Source of the DNA: Bacillota bacterium
GTDB lineage: Bacteria > Bacillota > UBA4882 > UBA8346
Assembly: GCA_023400055.1 (NCBI GenBank)
Contig: JAEXFN010000028.1
Location: 75,743 to 139,742 of the forward strand
Direction: 5' to 3'
DNA: 64,000 nt
A program made the translations under genes and the position numbers. Shown here one piece after another: positions 35,426 through 43,498 of the stretch. Numbering within the stretch: the stretch's first letter is position 1; each line of letters starts with the position of its first letter. Under the pieces are notes generated by a model. The model had not been told where the DNA came from. It saw only the letters and a list, made by a program, of their open reading frames with translations, and did not search any database.

Positions 35426-36499
35426 ATGAAACGAATTATCATCTTTTGGTTAGTTTTTTTACTGCTGATAACGTCCGGATGTGGGAAAAAGATAACAAGA
35501 TATCAGGCGGAGTTTTTAGGGGTGTTCGATACTGTGACCACTATTGTGGGCTATTCGGAAAGCAAGGAGGAATTTACCGCCCTCGTCGCCCGGATCAAGG
35601 ACAAGCTCACGGAGTATCACAGACTGTACGATATCTATCATAACTACGAAGGTGTCAACAACATCAAAACCATCAATGACAACGCCGGCAAAGCTCCGGT
35701 AAAGGTCGACAAGGAGCTTATCTCCCTGCTGCTTTCTGCCAAAAAGAAGTATTACTTGACTAACGGCAAGAACAACATCGCTTTGGGATCAGTGCTCAAG
35801 ATATGGCATGATTACAGGGAAAAAGGTATAGCCGATCCGCTCAGTGCCGAAGTACCTCCGAGGAAGCTGCTTGAGCAGGCCGCCCGGCATACCCATATCG
35901 AGGACATTATCATCGACACGAAAGCTTCGACGGTATATCTTTCAGACCCCGGGATGAGCCTTGATGTAGGATCGGTAGCCAAGGGCTATGCCACTGAGCG
36001 GACAGCCCAGTATCTCGAAGGCGAGGGCGTCTCTTCGCTTCTGCTCGATGTAGGCGGCAATGTCCGGGCCATAGGCGGCAAGCCGGGCAAAAACGGGATG
36101 GAGCCCTGGAATATTGGGATAAAAAACCCGGATAAGGAGAGCAAGAATACCGAGCTGTGCAGCGTACTCATATCGGGATATTCCGTAGTGTCCAGCGGCT
36201 CATATGAGCGCTATTACACCGTGAACGGAACAAGGTACAACCATATCATCGACCCAAGTACCCTGATGCCCGCGTCCTATTTTACGGACATTACAATCAT
36301 ATGCCGCGACTCCGGCCTTGCCGACGGGCTGTCCACGGCCGTATTCATTATGCCTCTTGAAATGGGCAAGAAGCTCGTCGAAAGTCTTAACGGCGTCGAA
36401 GCCATGTGGGTGATGGGCAATGGCGAGCTCGTTTATTCCAAAGGGTTCAAGCGTTTTTTGAAAGTTGATAATGGAAAAACAACTTCGGCGGAAAAGTAG
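35426..36499 (+). CDS. apbE: ApbE-family FAD:protein FMN transferase, lipoprotein
   Basis: 357 residues. A lipobox LITSGC (Cys 19) marks it as a membrane-tethered lipoprotein, like FmnB of Listeria. ApbE motifs are in order: AEFLGVFDTVTTIV, INDNAGKAPVKVDKEL, MSLDVGSVAKGYATER, LLLDVGGNVRAIGGKPGK, YNHIIDPSTLMPAS, and DGLSTAVFIM with metal-binding Asp and Thr. It transfers FMN from FAD onto Thr/Ser of exported proteins, most likely the FMN-bind-like protein encoded just upstream. It completes the intact cluster 29861-36499. Confidence 0.95.
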   Translation: MKRIIIFWLVFLLLITSGCGKKITRYQAEFLGVFDTVTTIVGYSESKEEFTALVARIKDKLTEYHRLYDIYHNYEGVNNIKTINDNAGKAPVKVDKELISLLLSAKKKYYLTNGKNNIALGSVLKIWHDYREKGIADPLSAEVPPRKLLEQAARHTHIEDIIIDTKASTVYLSDPGMSLDVGSVAKGYATERTAQYLEGEGVSSLLLDVGGNVRAIGGKPGKNGMEPWNIGIKNPDKESKNTELCSVLISGYSVVSSGSYERYYTVNGTRYNHIIDPSTLMPASYFTDITIICRDSGLADGLSTAVFIMPLEMGKKLVESLNGVEAMWVMGNGELVYSKGFKRFLKVDNGKTTSAEK

Positions 36500-36599
36500 T
36501 CCTGCCGGGAGTAATGCTTATCGCTAATCATTAAATGGCTTTTTTTAAGGGTATGCATTTGTATCAAAAGATAGCACCTTTGCCAAAATAAAAACAAAC

Positions 36600-36627
36600 A
36601 ACCCGCAAATTTGACGGGTTTTTTTGT
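36600..36627 (+). terminator. Terminator after apbE
   Basis: AACCCG / CGGGTT stem with a 9-base loop, extended by flanking AAACAA/TTTTTTTG, and a seven-T run. Confidence 0.88.
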
Positions 36628-37016
36628 TTTGGAAGCAAATGCAGGCGCGTTACCTTCAAATGCCGGTGATGATTTTTACCTTTATGGGCTGCTCATAAAT
36701 ATTAGAAATGTTTGAACCAAATCAGATCTTAAAGCAGTAATAGTAAGTTGTATGCTATAGATTTGGCAGAATATTATGGAGGTGAATCTTTTCAGAGCGC
36801 GTCAAAAGTTATTTTTTCATAATTAAAATATAGCACGTATATGGGCGATGTAGAATGGACTGTTGCAAGTTTATGCCACTTTGATAACGCGAAGAAGGAT
36901 AATTCAATTATTCGAAGACTTAAGGTCAATCTATTGCACAGGTTGCCTATTTTTATGATTCGCAGTTTACGTGAGAACCAAAATATGCTATATTCATTTT
37001 TAGAACCATTATAAAA
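36628..37016. other. Intergenic region before the Fur/PerR-family gene
   Basis: About 390 AT-rich bases with no credible gene. TGGAGGTGAA near 36777 resembles a ribosome site but no meaningful frame follows. The promoter of the downstream regulator is probably in the last 60 bases (TATGCTATATT near 36986). Confidence 0.45.
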
Positions 37017-37031
37017 TTTAAATCATTTTAA
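37017..37031. promoter_or_regulatory. PerR/Fur-box-like palindrome
   Basis: TTTAAATCATTTTAA matches the 7-1-7 PerR consensus TTATAATNATTATAA at 11 of 14 fixed positions. It lies 24 bases before the likely start of the Fur-family gene, suggesting autoregulation of the regulator-katG pair by peroxide or metal. Confidence 0.4.
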
Positions 37032-37055
37032 ATTATGCAGGATAACAGAAGGTTT

Positions 37056-37469
37056 ATGGATAAGAAATATTTATATCTTTCTGATGAGTTAATAAAAAAG
37101 AATATCAGGCCCTCCCATCAGCGGCTTAAAATTTTGGAGTATTTTTATATATATCACAACCACCCTACCGTCGATGAGATCTTTAACACATTAAAAAAAA
37201 GCATGCCCACCCTATCCAAAGCTACAATATACAACACGCTTAAGGCTTTTGTACAGGAACGGATCGTTGAGGAAATATTCATTGATGATAACGAAGTACG
37301 ATACGAACTCCGCGCGAAAAGCCACGGTCATTTCAAATGCAGAAAATGCGGTACCATATATGATTTCGACATCGCAATTGATGAAATACCTGCGGGTGGT
37401 TTGAATGACTTTAAAGTTGAAGATAAAAGCGTCTATTTTAAAGGTGTTTGTCCTAAATGCCTCAAGTAA
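37056..37469 (+). CDS. Fur/PerR-family metalloregulator
   Basis: 137 residues from ATG 37056 (AGAAGG upstream; ATG 37035 has no ribosome site). The winged helix includes RPSHQRLKILEYFYIYHNHP and TLSKATIYNTLKAFVQERIV, the family recognition helix. The C-terminal half has AKSHGHFKCRKCG and CPKCLK, two CxxC pairs for structural zinc, as in PerR. A katG gene begins 33 bases later with the same polarity, which strongly suggests a PerR-type peroxide sensor controlling catalase-peroxidase. Confidence 0.9.
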   Translation: MDKKYLYLSDELIKKNIRPSHQRLKILEYFYIYHNHPTVDEIFNTLKKSMPTLSKATIYNTLKAFVQERIVEEIFIDDNEVRYELRAKSHGHFKCRKCGTIYDFDIAIDEIPAGGLNDFKVEDKSVYFKGVCPKCLK

Positions 37470-37502
37470 CCAATAAAATAATTAAAAAGGAGGATTATTA
37501 CT

Positions 37503-39692
37503 TTGGAAGAAATGAAATGTCCAGTGACAGGCAAAACAAGAAAAGCCATTTCTGGCGGTGGCACTTCGAACCGTGACTGGTGGCCAAACCAATTGAACCT
37601 TCATATTCTTCATCAGCACTCAAACCTGAGTAATCCGATGGACCCGGATTTTGATTATGCGCGTGAATTCACGAAACTGGACCTGAAGGCCGTGAAGAAA
37701 GACCTGTATGCGTTGATGACCGACTCTCAGGATTGGTGGCCGGCAGATTACGGTCACTACGGACCACTTTTCATCCGGATGGCGTGGCACAGTGCGGGTA
37801 CGTATCGCTTGGGTGACGGACGTGGCGGCGCGGGATCTGGCACCCAACGTTTGGCACCCCTCAACAGTTGGCCCGACAATGTGAACCTCGATAAAGCGCG
37901 CCGCCTGCTCTGGCCGATCAAGCAGAAATACGGTAACAAAATCTCCTGGGCTGACCTGATGATCCTGGCCGGGAACTGTGCGCTTGAGTCGATGGGAGTT
38001 AAGACCTTCGGTTTTGGCGGAGGGCGTAAGGATGTTTGGGAGCCGGAAGAGGACATTTACTGGGGCTCTGAGGGTAAGTGGCTCGACGACAAGCGTTATT
38101 CCGGCGACCGCGATCTTGAGAATCCGCTCGCTGCCGTGCAAATGGGCTTGATCTACGTGAATCCGGAAGGACCAAATGGCAACCCAGATCCGGTCGCATC
38201 CGGCCGTGACGTTCGCGAGACTTTCGCCCGTATGGCTATGAACGACGAAGAGACCGTAGCACTCATCGCCGGTGGGCACACCTTTGGAAAATGCCACGGC
38301 GCCGGCCCTGCAACACATGTGGGTCCGGAACCCGAGGCTGCCCCCATCGAAGAGCAGGGTCTTGGCTGGAAGAGCAGTTTCAGAAGCGGTAAAGGCGGCG
38401 ATACAATTGGCAGCGGCATTGAGGGCGCCTGGAAGCCGAACCCGACCCAATGGGATATGGGCTATCTGAAAGTGCTGTTTAAATACGAATGGGAACTGGT
38501 CAAGAGCCCGGCTGGCGCGCATCAGTGGCTGGCCAAGAATGTGGCGGAAGAGGACATGGTGGTTGACGCCCACGACCCGTCGAAGAAGCTTCGGCCGATG
38601 ATGACGACGGCGGATTTATCCCTGCGCTTCGATCCGATCTACGAACCGATCGCGCGGCATTATTTGCAGAACCCCGCGGAATTTGCGGACGCTTTTGCCC
38701 GCGCCTGGTTCAAGCTGACCCACCGCGACATGGGCCCGCGCTCGCGCTATCTTGGCCCGGAGGTTCCCACCGAGGAACTGATCTGGCAGGATCCGGTGCC
38801 CGCAGTTGATTATGAGCTGGTTAACGAACAGGATATCGCAGATCTAAAGGCTAAAATCATAGCTTCCGGCTTGACCGTATCCCAGCTGGTCGCAACAGCA
38901 TGGGCATCGGCGTCTACGTTCCGCGGTTCCGACAAGCGTGGCGGGGCGAACGGGGCGCGCATCCGTCTTACGCCTCAGAAGGATTGGGAAGTCAATCAGC
39001 CGCAACAATTAAATTCTGTGCTAAAAGTCCTTGAAGAAATCCAAACGGAGTTCAACTGCGCACCGACCCAAAAGAGGGTTTCCCTTGCCGACTTAATCGT
39101 ATTGGGCGGATGCGCCGGTATTGAGCAAGCCGCGAAGAAGGCAGGTTACGATCTCGTCGTTGCTTTTAAGCCGGGACGCACCGATGCAACGCAGGAGCAG
39201 ACCGATGTCCAGTCGTTCTCAGTGCTCGAACCGAAGGCAGATGGGTTCCGCAACTACCTGAAAACTAAATTTTCCGTATCCGCAGAGGAGCTGCTCATTG
39301 ACCGTGCCCAACTGTTGACATTGACTGCTCCTGAAATGACCGTTTTGATTGGAGGGATGCGCGTATTAAATGCCAATTACGGCCATTCGCAGCACGGTGT
39401 CTTCACCAAGAGGCCCGAAGCCCTGACCAACGACTTTTTCGTGAATCTGCTTGACATGAGGACGGCATGGAAACCGACCTCTGAAGATGGAAACGTGTTC
39501 GAGGGGCGCGACCACACCACGGGCGAACTCAAATGGACCGGTACCCGTGTGGATCTTATCTTCGGTTCAAACTCCCAACTCCGGGCCATCGCCGAAGTAT
39601 ATGCAGGTAACGATGCCCAGGATAAGTTTGTGCATGACTTCGTTTCGGCTTGGAACAAGGTGATGAACGCTGATCGTTTCGAACTTTCATGA
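37503..39692 (+). CDS. katG: Catalase-peroxidase
   Basis: 729 residues, full length for KatG. The distal haem site is IRMAWHSAGTYR (Arg92, Trp95, His96). LIYVNPEGPNG holds the Tyr of the Met-Tyr-Trp adduct, and GGHTFGKCHGAGP the proximal His. The C-terminal domain repeats the fold without haem (TVSQLVATAWASASTFRGSD, GGANGARIRL). It detoxifies hydrogen peroxide to water and oxygen in the cytoplasm. It starts at TTG 37503 behind AAAAAGGAGG (ATG 37512 also possible). Being next to the right island boundary, with a Fur/PerR-like regulator, it looks like acquired oxidative-stress cargo. Confidence 0.97.
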   Translation: MEEMKCPVTGKTRKAISGGGTSNRDWWPNQLNLHILHQHSNLSNPMDPDFDYAREFTKLDLKAVKKDLYALMTDSQDWWPADYGHYGPLFIRMAWHSAGTYRLGDGRGGAGSGTQRLAPLNSWPDNVNLDKARRLLWPIKQKYGNKISWADLMILAGNCALESMGVKTFGFGGGRKDVWEPEEDIYWGSEGKWLDDKRYSGDRDLENPLAAVQMGLIYVNPEGPNGNPDPVASGRDVRETFARMAMNDEETVALIAGGHTFGKCHGAGPATHVGPEPEAAPIEEQGLGWKSSFRSGKGGDTIGSGIEGAWKPNPTQWDMGYLKVLFKYEWELVKSPAGAHQWLAKNVAEEDMVVDAHDPSKKLRPMMTTADLSLRFDPIYEPIARHYLQNPAEFADAFARAWFKLTHRDMGPRSRYLGPEVPTEELIWQDPVPAVDYELVNEQDIADLKAKIIASGLTVSQLVATAWASASTFRGSDKRGGANGARIRLTPQKDWEVNQPQQLNSVLKVLEEIQTEFNCAPTQKRVSLADLIVLGGCAGIEQAAKKAGYDLVVAFKPGRTDATQEQTDVQSFSVLEPKADGFRNYLKTKFSVSAEELLIDRAQLLTLTAPEMTVLIGGMRVLNANYGHSQHGVFTKRPEALTNDFFVNLLDMRTAWKPTSEDGNVFEGRDHTTGELKWTGTRVDLIFGSNSQLRAIAEVYAGNDAQDKFVHDFVSAWNKVMNADRFELS

Positions 39693-39873
39693 GTTAATTG
39701 AAGATAAAATAGGATGCTATAAAGAAATCTGAATTGATGATGCTGCGGCTGGATTATTTCCAGCCGTCGGCCTCAAATAAGTTATCCCCAAGGGATGCGC
39801 AAGGGAATAACCATTTTAACAAGACTTTTCAATAATTTTTACTACAAAATTTTAGAAAAAATCCTATTCCAAG

Positions 39874-39901
39874 CAGGTTCGATTCCTATCGGGCGCATCA
39901 T
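39874..39901 (+). repeat. Right attachment-site candidate (attR), partial tRNA-Arg 3' end
   Basis: 26 of 28 bases match the 3' end of tRNA-Arg at 7433-7460, including CAGGTTCGATTCCT and TCGGGCGCA. Only the T-arm and acceptor 3' strand are present, so it is not a tRNA gene. It lies 180 bases after katG and marks the probable right edge of a 32.4-kb integrated element. A small hairpin (39746-39766) lies between katG and this site. Confidence 0.8.
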
Positions 39902-39916
39902 GAATAAAATAACGAG

Positions 39917-39946
39917 ACGACGAGGTTTTTTCCTCGTCGTTTTTTG
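39917..39946 (+). terminator. Strong terminator just outside attR
   Basis: Stem ACGACGAGG / CCTCGTCGT with a 6-T loop and a T-run. It is probably the original terminator of tRNA-Arg before insertion. Confidence 0.88.
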
Positions 39947-40127
39947 ATTTTCTGACCTTTTCTCTAACAGATCTCACAAACGCGTGTTAAGACTGAGTTG
40001 TATTTTATTTTATCTCAATACAAATAAGATTCGGCAGCTTGGAACCATATCTTAATTTTTTGTAATTTTTTAAGCGAAAATAAATTATAAAACCATCACG
40101 AAGTTAAACAATTGGACGATACAATAT

Positions 40128-40232
40128 ATGGAGAAAGCATCGGGCAAAGTCCCGCCTGAGATTGATCTGAATCGTTCTTCCGATCGCGATAAGGATAATC
40201 ATAGCGGGCATCGAGTCCGGGAAATGGCTTAA
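40128..40232 (+). CDS. Possible 34-residue hydrophilic peptide
   Basis: ATG 40128 to TAA 40232 reads MEKASGKVPPEIDLNRSS and continues highly charged. No good ribosome site precedes it. It ends 22 bases before the next small gene. Coding status is doubtful and no family is recognised. Confidence 0.3.
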   Translation: MEKASGKVPPEIDLNRSSDRDKDNHSGHRVREMA

Positions 40233-40253
40233 AATAAATTATAAGGAGGTCAG

Positions 40254-40430
40254 ATGATGGAATCATTCATTGACAAGTGGGTATTATTTGTAGGACTACT
40301 GCTCTGGGCGGTGATTAAAATCGGTCATTCGCATCGCGAAGTGGATCAGGTAGAGAAAATTGCGGGCGACATGGGACTCACCGCATTTGATTCTTCGACA
40401 TCATCCGATACTCCAGGCCGAGTGGCGTAG
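40254..40430 (+). CDS. Small single-pass membrane protein, 58 residues
   Basis: A very strong ribosome site (AAGGAGGT) precedes ATG 40254 (a second ATG follows directly). The product has one clear membrane helix (WVLFVGLLLWAVIKIG, about residues 9-24), then HSHREVDQVEKIAGDMG and a short Ser/Thr-rich tail. A terminator follows at 40496. I do not recognise the family; the ribosome site and hydrophobic pattern argue that it is real. Confidence 0.6.
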   Translation: MMESFIDKWVLFVGLLLWAVIKIGHSHREVDQVEKIAGDMGLTAFDSSTSSDTPGRVA

Positions 40431-40495
40431 CCCTATTTTGAATATTAAAATTAAAAAGTAAAATTGCTTAACGATATCGCCAGTCGCAGAACTGG

Positions 40496-40537
40496 AGGCT
40501 GACTCAATCTTCCTCGGATTGAATCGGCCTTTTTTTC
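40496..40537 (+). terminator. Terminator after the small membrane protein gene
   Basis: AGGCTGACTCAATC / GATTGAATCGGCCT stem with a 7-base loop and TTTTTTT. Confidence 0.88.
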
Positions 40538-40697
40538 TCCAAAAGCAAGTCGTTTTGTTCCCTTCCGGAATCACGCCCCATGAAAGAACCGTTCCTGCTT
40601 GGAACTTAAATCTAGCCAAATTCGTCAAATAAGTAATGATATTCATATAGCGATAAATTCCGGGATGTTCCGATACTATCATTTGGAGGTCGAGAAT

Positions 40698-40895
40698 ATG
40701 CTCTATATTTCAAAAAAGGAGCGGGTTTCTAATGCAAAAGAGCTCATCAGAAAGGGCATGTCTCCGCAAGAAGCATCCCAGCTGACTGGAATATGCATTG
40801 TTACGGCCCGCTATATACGGGATAGCTTTTGTAATAACGAATTTTACGACCACATAGCAACTTACTGTGCAAGTCCAACCAGAATTTTGCATTAG
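40698..40895 (+). CDS. Small helix-turn-helix protein, 65 residues
   Basis: GGAGGT lies 8 bases before ATG 40698. SNAKELIRKGMSPQEASQLT and GICIVTARYIRDSF look like a helix-turn-helix of the resolvase/Hin or sigma-region-4 type, so DNA binding is plausible. The frame is open further upstream to 40599 but without a ribosome site. A terminator follows within 30 bases. No clear family was recognised. Confidence 0.55.
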   Translation: MLYISKKERVSNAKELIRKGMSPQEASQLTGICIVTARYIRDSFCNNEFYDHIATYCASPTRILH

Positions 40896-40921
40896 TATTT
40901 CAAACGAGTATCCGTCTTTTG

Positions 40922-40950
40922 AAAAACGATCCGCCGAGGATCGTTTTTTT
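40922..40950 (+). terminator. Terminator after the small HTH gene
   Basis: AAAAACGATCC / GGATCGTTTTT with a 5-base loop and TTTTTTT. Confidence 0.88.
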
Positions 40951-41371
40951 ATCGGAATTTTGATTTTGTCCTTCGGGAAAGCTTTGTCAAAATCTATTGG
41001 ATATCCACCATTCCTTCACAACTTTTACATACGGCGGGTATATATTAAAGCCATGATATCTTTTTTATTTTCATTCTACCTCCTTTTTTAATCCCGGCTG
41101 TTCAGCGTCGGGATTATTTTTTGCGTCTTTGGCGGATAAAAACCAGCAACCAATTATCCCCAGCCGTATCGGTTTATCGCTTATACGCCGGACGGGCATA
41201 TTAGTCTACATATCAGTGTTTTGACAATTCCAAGTCTCAAGGGCGGGGGAATGCGAGGAAGATTAAGTGTTATGCATCCTTGACAATTTTTCAACCGAGC
41301 GGTAAATTAATTTCATAGAATGTATTCGGTGAATTAATTCATTGAAATCAAAATAAAATGGGGGTTAGAAC
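40951..41371. other. Intergenic region with a terminator-like hairpin
   Basis: No convincing gene. A hairpin with AATCCCG / CGGGATT and ATTTTTTG lies at 41090-41122, although no clear gene ends before it. The region should hold the promoter of the flavoenzyme gene, which starts at 41372 behind ATGGGGGTT. Confidence 0.5.
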
Positions 41372-43369
41372 ATGCCAAATAAGTATGCGAAGCTGTTTGA
41401 GGAGACTTCCATCGGCGCTTGCCGGATTAAAAACCGTTTTGCGATGGCGCCGATGGGTCCGTTGGGGCTGGGTGACGCCGAGGGCGGTTTCAACCAACGG
41501 GGCATCGATTATTACGTCGAACGCGCCAAAGGGGGCACCGGCCTCATCATTACCGGCGTAACCTTTGTCGATAACCGGATCGAGCGGCACGATATGCCCA
41601 ATTGCCCCTGTGCCACGCACAATCCGGTGCACTTCGTCCGGACGGCCCGCGAGTTGGTGGAGAAGATCCACGCCTATGACGCCAAGATCTTTTTACAGTT
41701 ATCCGGCGGATTCGGCCGGGTCACCATTCCCACCAATCTGGGGGAGCATCCGCCGGTGGCGCCCTCGCCCATTCCGCACCGTTGGCTGGATAAGACCTGC
41801 CGGCCGCTGACCCGGGAAGAGATTCACGAGATCGTGGTGCAGTTCGGCAAAGGCGCCTTCCATGCCAAACGGGCCGGCTTCGACGGCGTTCAGATTCACG
41901 CGGTGCATGAGGGATATTTGCTCGATCAGTTCGCTATCGCGTTATTTAACCAGCGGGACGACGAGTACGGCGGAAGCCTCGAGAACCGTTTGCGGTTCGC
42001 GCGCGAAGTCTTGGCTGAGATCAAGAAGACCTGCGGGCCGGATTTTCCGGTCACCCTGCGTTACAGCGTCAAAAGCTTCATCAAGGACTGGCGGGTCGGC
42101 GCATTGCCGGGCGAGGAGTTCGTCGAAAAAGGCAAGGATATCGCGGAGGGCATCGAAGCCGCGCGGTTGCTGGTGCAATATGGCTACGACGCGCTGGACG
42201 TGGATGTGGGTTGCTACGACGCCTGGTGGTGGAACCATCCGCCGATGTATCAGGAGAAGGGGCTCTATATTCCCTTCGCCAAAATGGTGAAAGAAGCCGT
42301 CGGCGTCCCGGTGCTTTGCGCCGGCCGGATGGATGACCCGGAGCTGGCGTTAAAGGCCGTTTCCGACGGCGCCTGTGACATCATCGCGCTGGGGCGGCCC
42401 TTGCTTGCCGATCCCGATTACGTCAATAAGTTATGGGCGGGCCGGACCGCGGCGATCCGTCCCTGTATTTCATGCCAAGAAGGTTGCATGGGCCGCATTC
42501 AGGAATATTCGGCGCTCAACTGTGCCGTCAATCCCCAGGCCTGCCGCGAGCGTTCGGAACGGCTGGTGCCCGCTTTGTGCAAGAAGCGGGTGCTGATCGT
42601 CGGCGGCGGCGTGGCGGGATGCGAGGCGGCGCGGGTTTTGGCGTTGCGCGGCCATGAACCGGTGCTTTACGAAAAAAGCGATCGGCTGGGCGGAAACCTG
42701 ATTCCCGGCGGCGTTCCTTCGTTTAAAGAAGACGATCACGCCCTGGCCGACTGGTATGCCCATGAACTGAAAGAACTCGGTGTCCCGGTGCATCTGAACG
42801 ACGCCATGGATGCCGCGGCCATCCGCAATTCCGGGGCCGATGCGGTGATCGTGGCGACGGGATCGACGCCGAAAATGCTGACCCTGGACGGAGCGCCGGT
42901 TTATCCGGCCGCGGATGTACTGCTCGGTAAGGTGAAAGTCGGGCCGGACGTAGCGGTCATCGGCGGCGGGCTGGTCGGCTGCGAAATCGCGCTCTGGCTC
43001 CGCGGGCAACAGAAAAAGGTGACGATCATCGAAGCGCTGCCGAAATTATTGGCGGTGAACGCGCCGTTATGCCACGCCAACAGCGATATGTTGGCCGCGC
43101 TGATCCCCTTCAAGGGCATCGCCGCGCTGACCGCGGCTCAAGTGACCGGTTATGAGGAAGGTTCGCTGCGGGTGGAAACGGCCGACGGTACGCGCCGGGT
43201 CAAGGCGGACACGGTCATCGCCGCCATCGGTTATCTGCCGGAAAACAGCCTCTATGAAACGCTCCGGCCGGAGCTGTCCCAGCTCTATCTGCTGGGCGAC
43301 GCCCGCCGGGTCGCCAACATCATGTATGCGATCTGGGACGCCTATGAAGTGGCCAGTCATCTCAACTAA
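41372..43369 (+). CDS. Old-yellow-enzyme-type NADH:flavin oxidoreductase / 2-enoate reductase
   Basis: 665 residues of the FadH/2-enoate-reductase/BaiCD family. The N-terminal FMN TIM barrel runs to about residue 370 (NRFAMAPMGPLG, VQIHAVHEGYLLDQF, DDEYGGSLENRLRFAREVL). The Fe-S motif CISCQEGCMGR followed by LNCAVNP gives four Cys for one 4Fe-4S cluster. The C-terminal NAD(P)H/FAD part has VLIVGGGVAGCEAARVLALR and VAVIGGGLVGCEIALWL. Such enzymes reduce carbon-carbon double bonds of enoates or dienoyl-CoA using NAD(P)H in anaerobes. A TetR gene follows, probably its regulator. Substrate undefined. Confidence 0.93.
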   Translation: MPNKYAKLFEETSIGACRIKNRFAMAPMGPLGLGDAEGGFNQRGIDYYVERAKGGTGLIITGVTFVDNRIERHDMPNCPCATHNPVHFVRTARELVEKIHAYDAKIFLQLSGGFGRVTIPTNLGEHPPVAPSPIPHRWLDKTCRPLTREEIHEIVVQFGKGAFHAKRAGFDGVQIHAVHEGYLLDQFAIALFNQRDDEYGGSLENRLRFAREVLAEIKKTCGPDFPVTLRYSVKSFIKDWRVGALPGEEFVEKGKDIAEGIEAARLLVQYGYDALDVDVGCYDAWWWNHPPMYQEKGLYIPFAKMVKEAVGVPVLCAGRMDDPELALKAVSDGACDIIALGRPLLADPDYVNKLWAGRTAAIRPCISCQEGCMGRIQEYSALNCAVNPQACRERSERLVPALCKKRVLIVGGGVAGCEAARVLALRGHEPVLYEKSDRLGGNLIPGGVPSFKEDDHALADWYAHELKELGVPVHLNDAMDAAAIRNSGADAVIVATGSTPKMLTLDGAPVYPAADVLLGKVKVGPDVAVIGGGLVGCEIALWLRGQQKKVTIIEALPKLLAVNAPLCHANSDMLAALIPFKGIAALTAAQVTGYEEGSLRVETADGTRRVKADTVIAAIGYLPENSLYETLRPELSQLYLLGDARRVANIMYAIWDAYEVASHLN

Positions 43370-43446
43370 CCGGGAGGGGTTGGCTCCCAAAATTGCGGGC
43401 CGTCCAATTTCACTGGCTGAGAACGGAGGAGCTTTCGCCGGAACGA

Positions 43447-43475
43447 TTGGTTTCTCGCCGAATATTTAGTATAAT
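43447..43475 (+). promoter_or_regulatory. Sigma-A-type promoter of the TetR gene
   Basis: TTGGTT, 17-base spacer, TATAAT (43470-43475), followed by AAAGGAGGG and ATG 43499. Confidence 0.65.
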
Positions 43476-43498
43476 GGTCACCGTAAAGGAGGGCCTTC

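Noticed and set aside
39871..39900. Second tRNA gene
   Set aside because: Only the T-arm and 3' acceptor strand are present; no D-arm or anticodon arm upstream.
40128..40253. Riboswitch upstream of the small membrane protein
   Set aside because: Some stem potential, but no match to any riboswitch core I can recall (c-di-GMP, SAM, TPP, cobalamin were considered).
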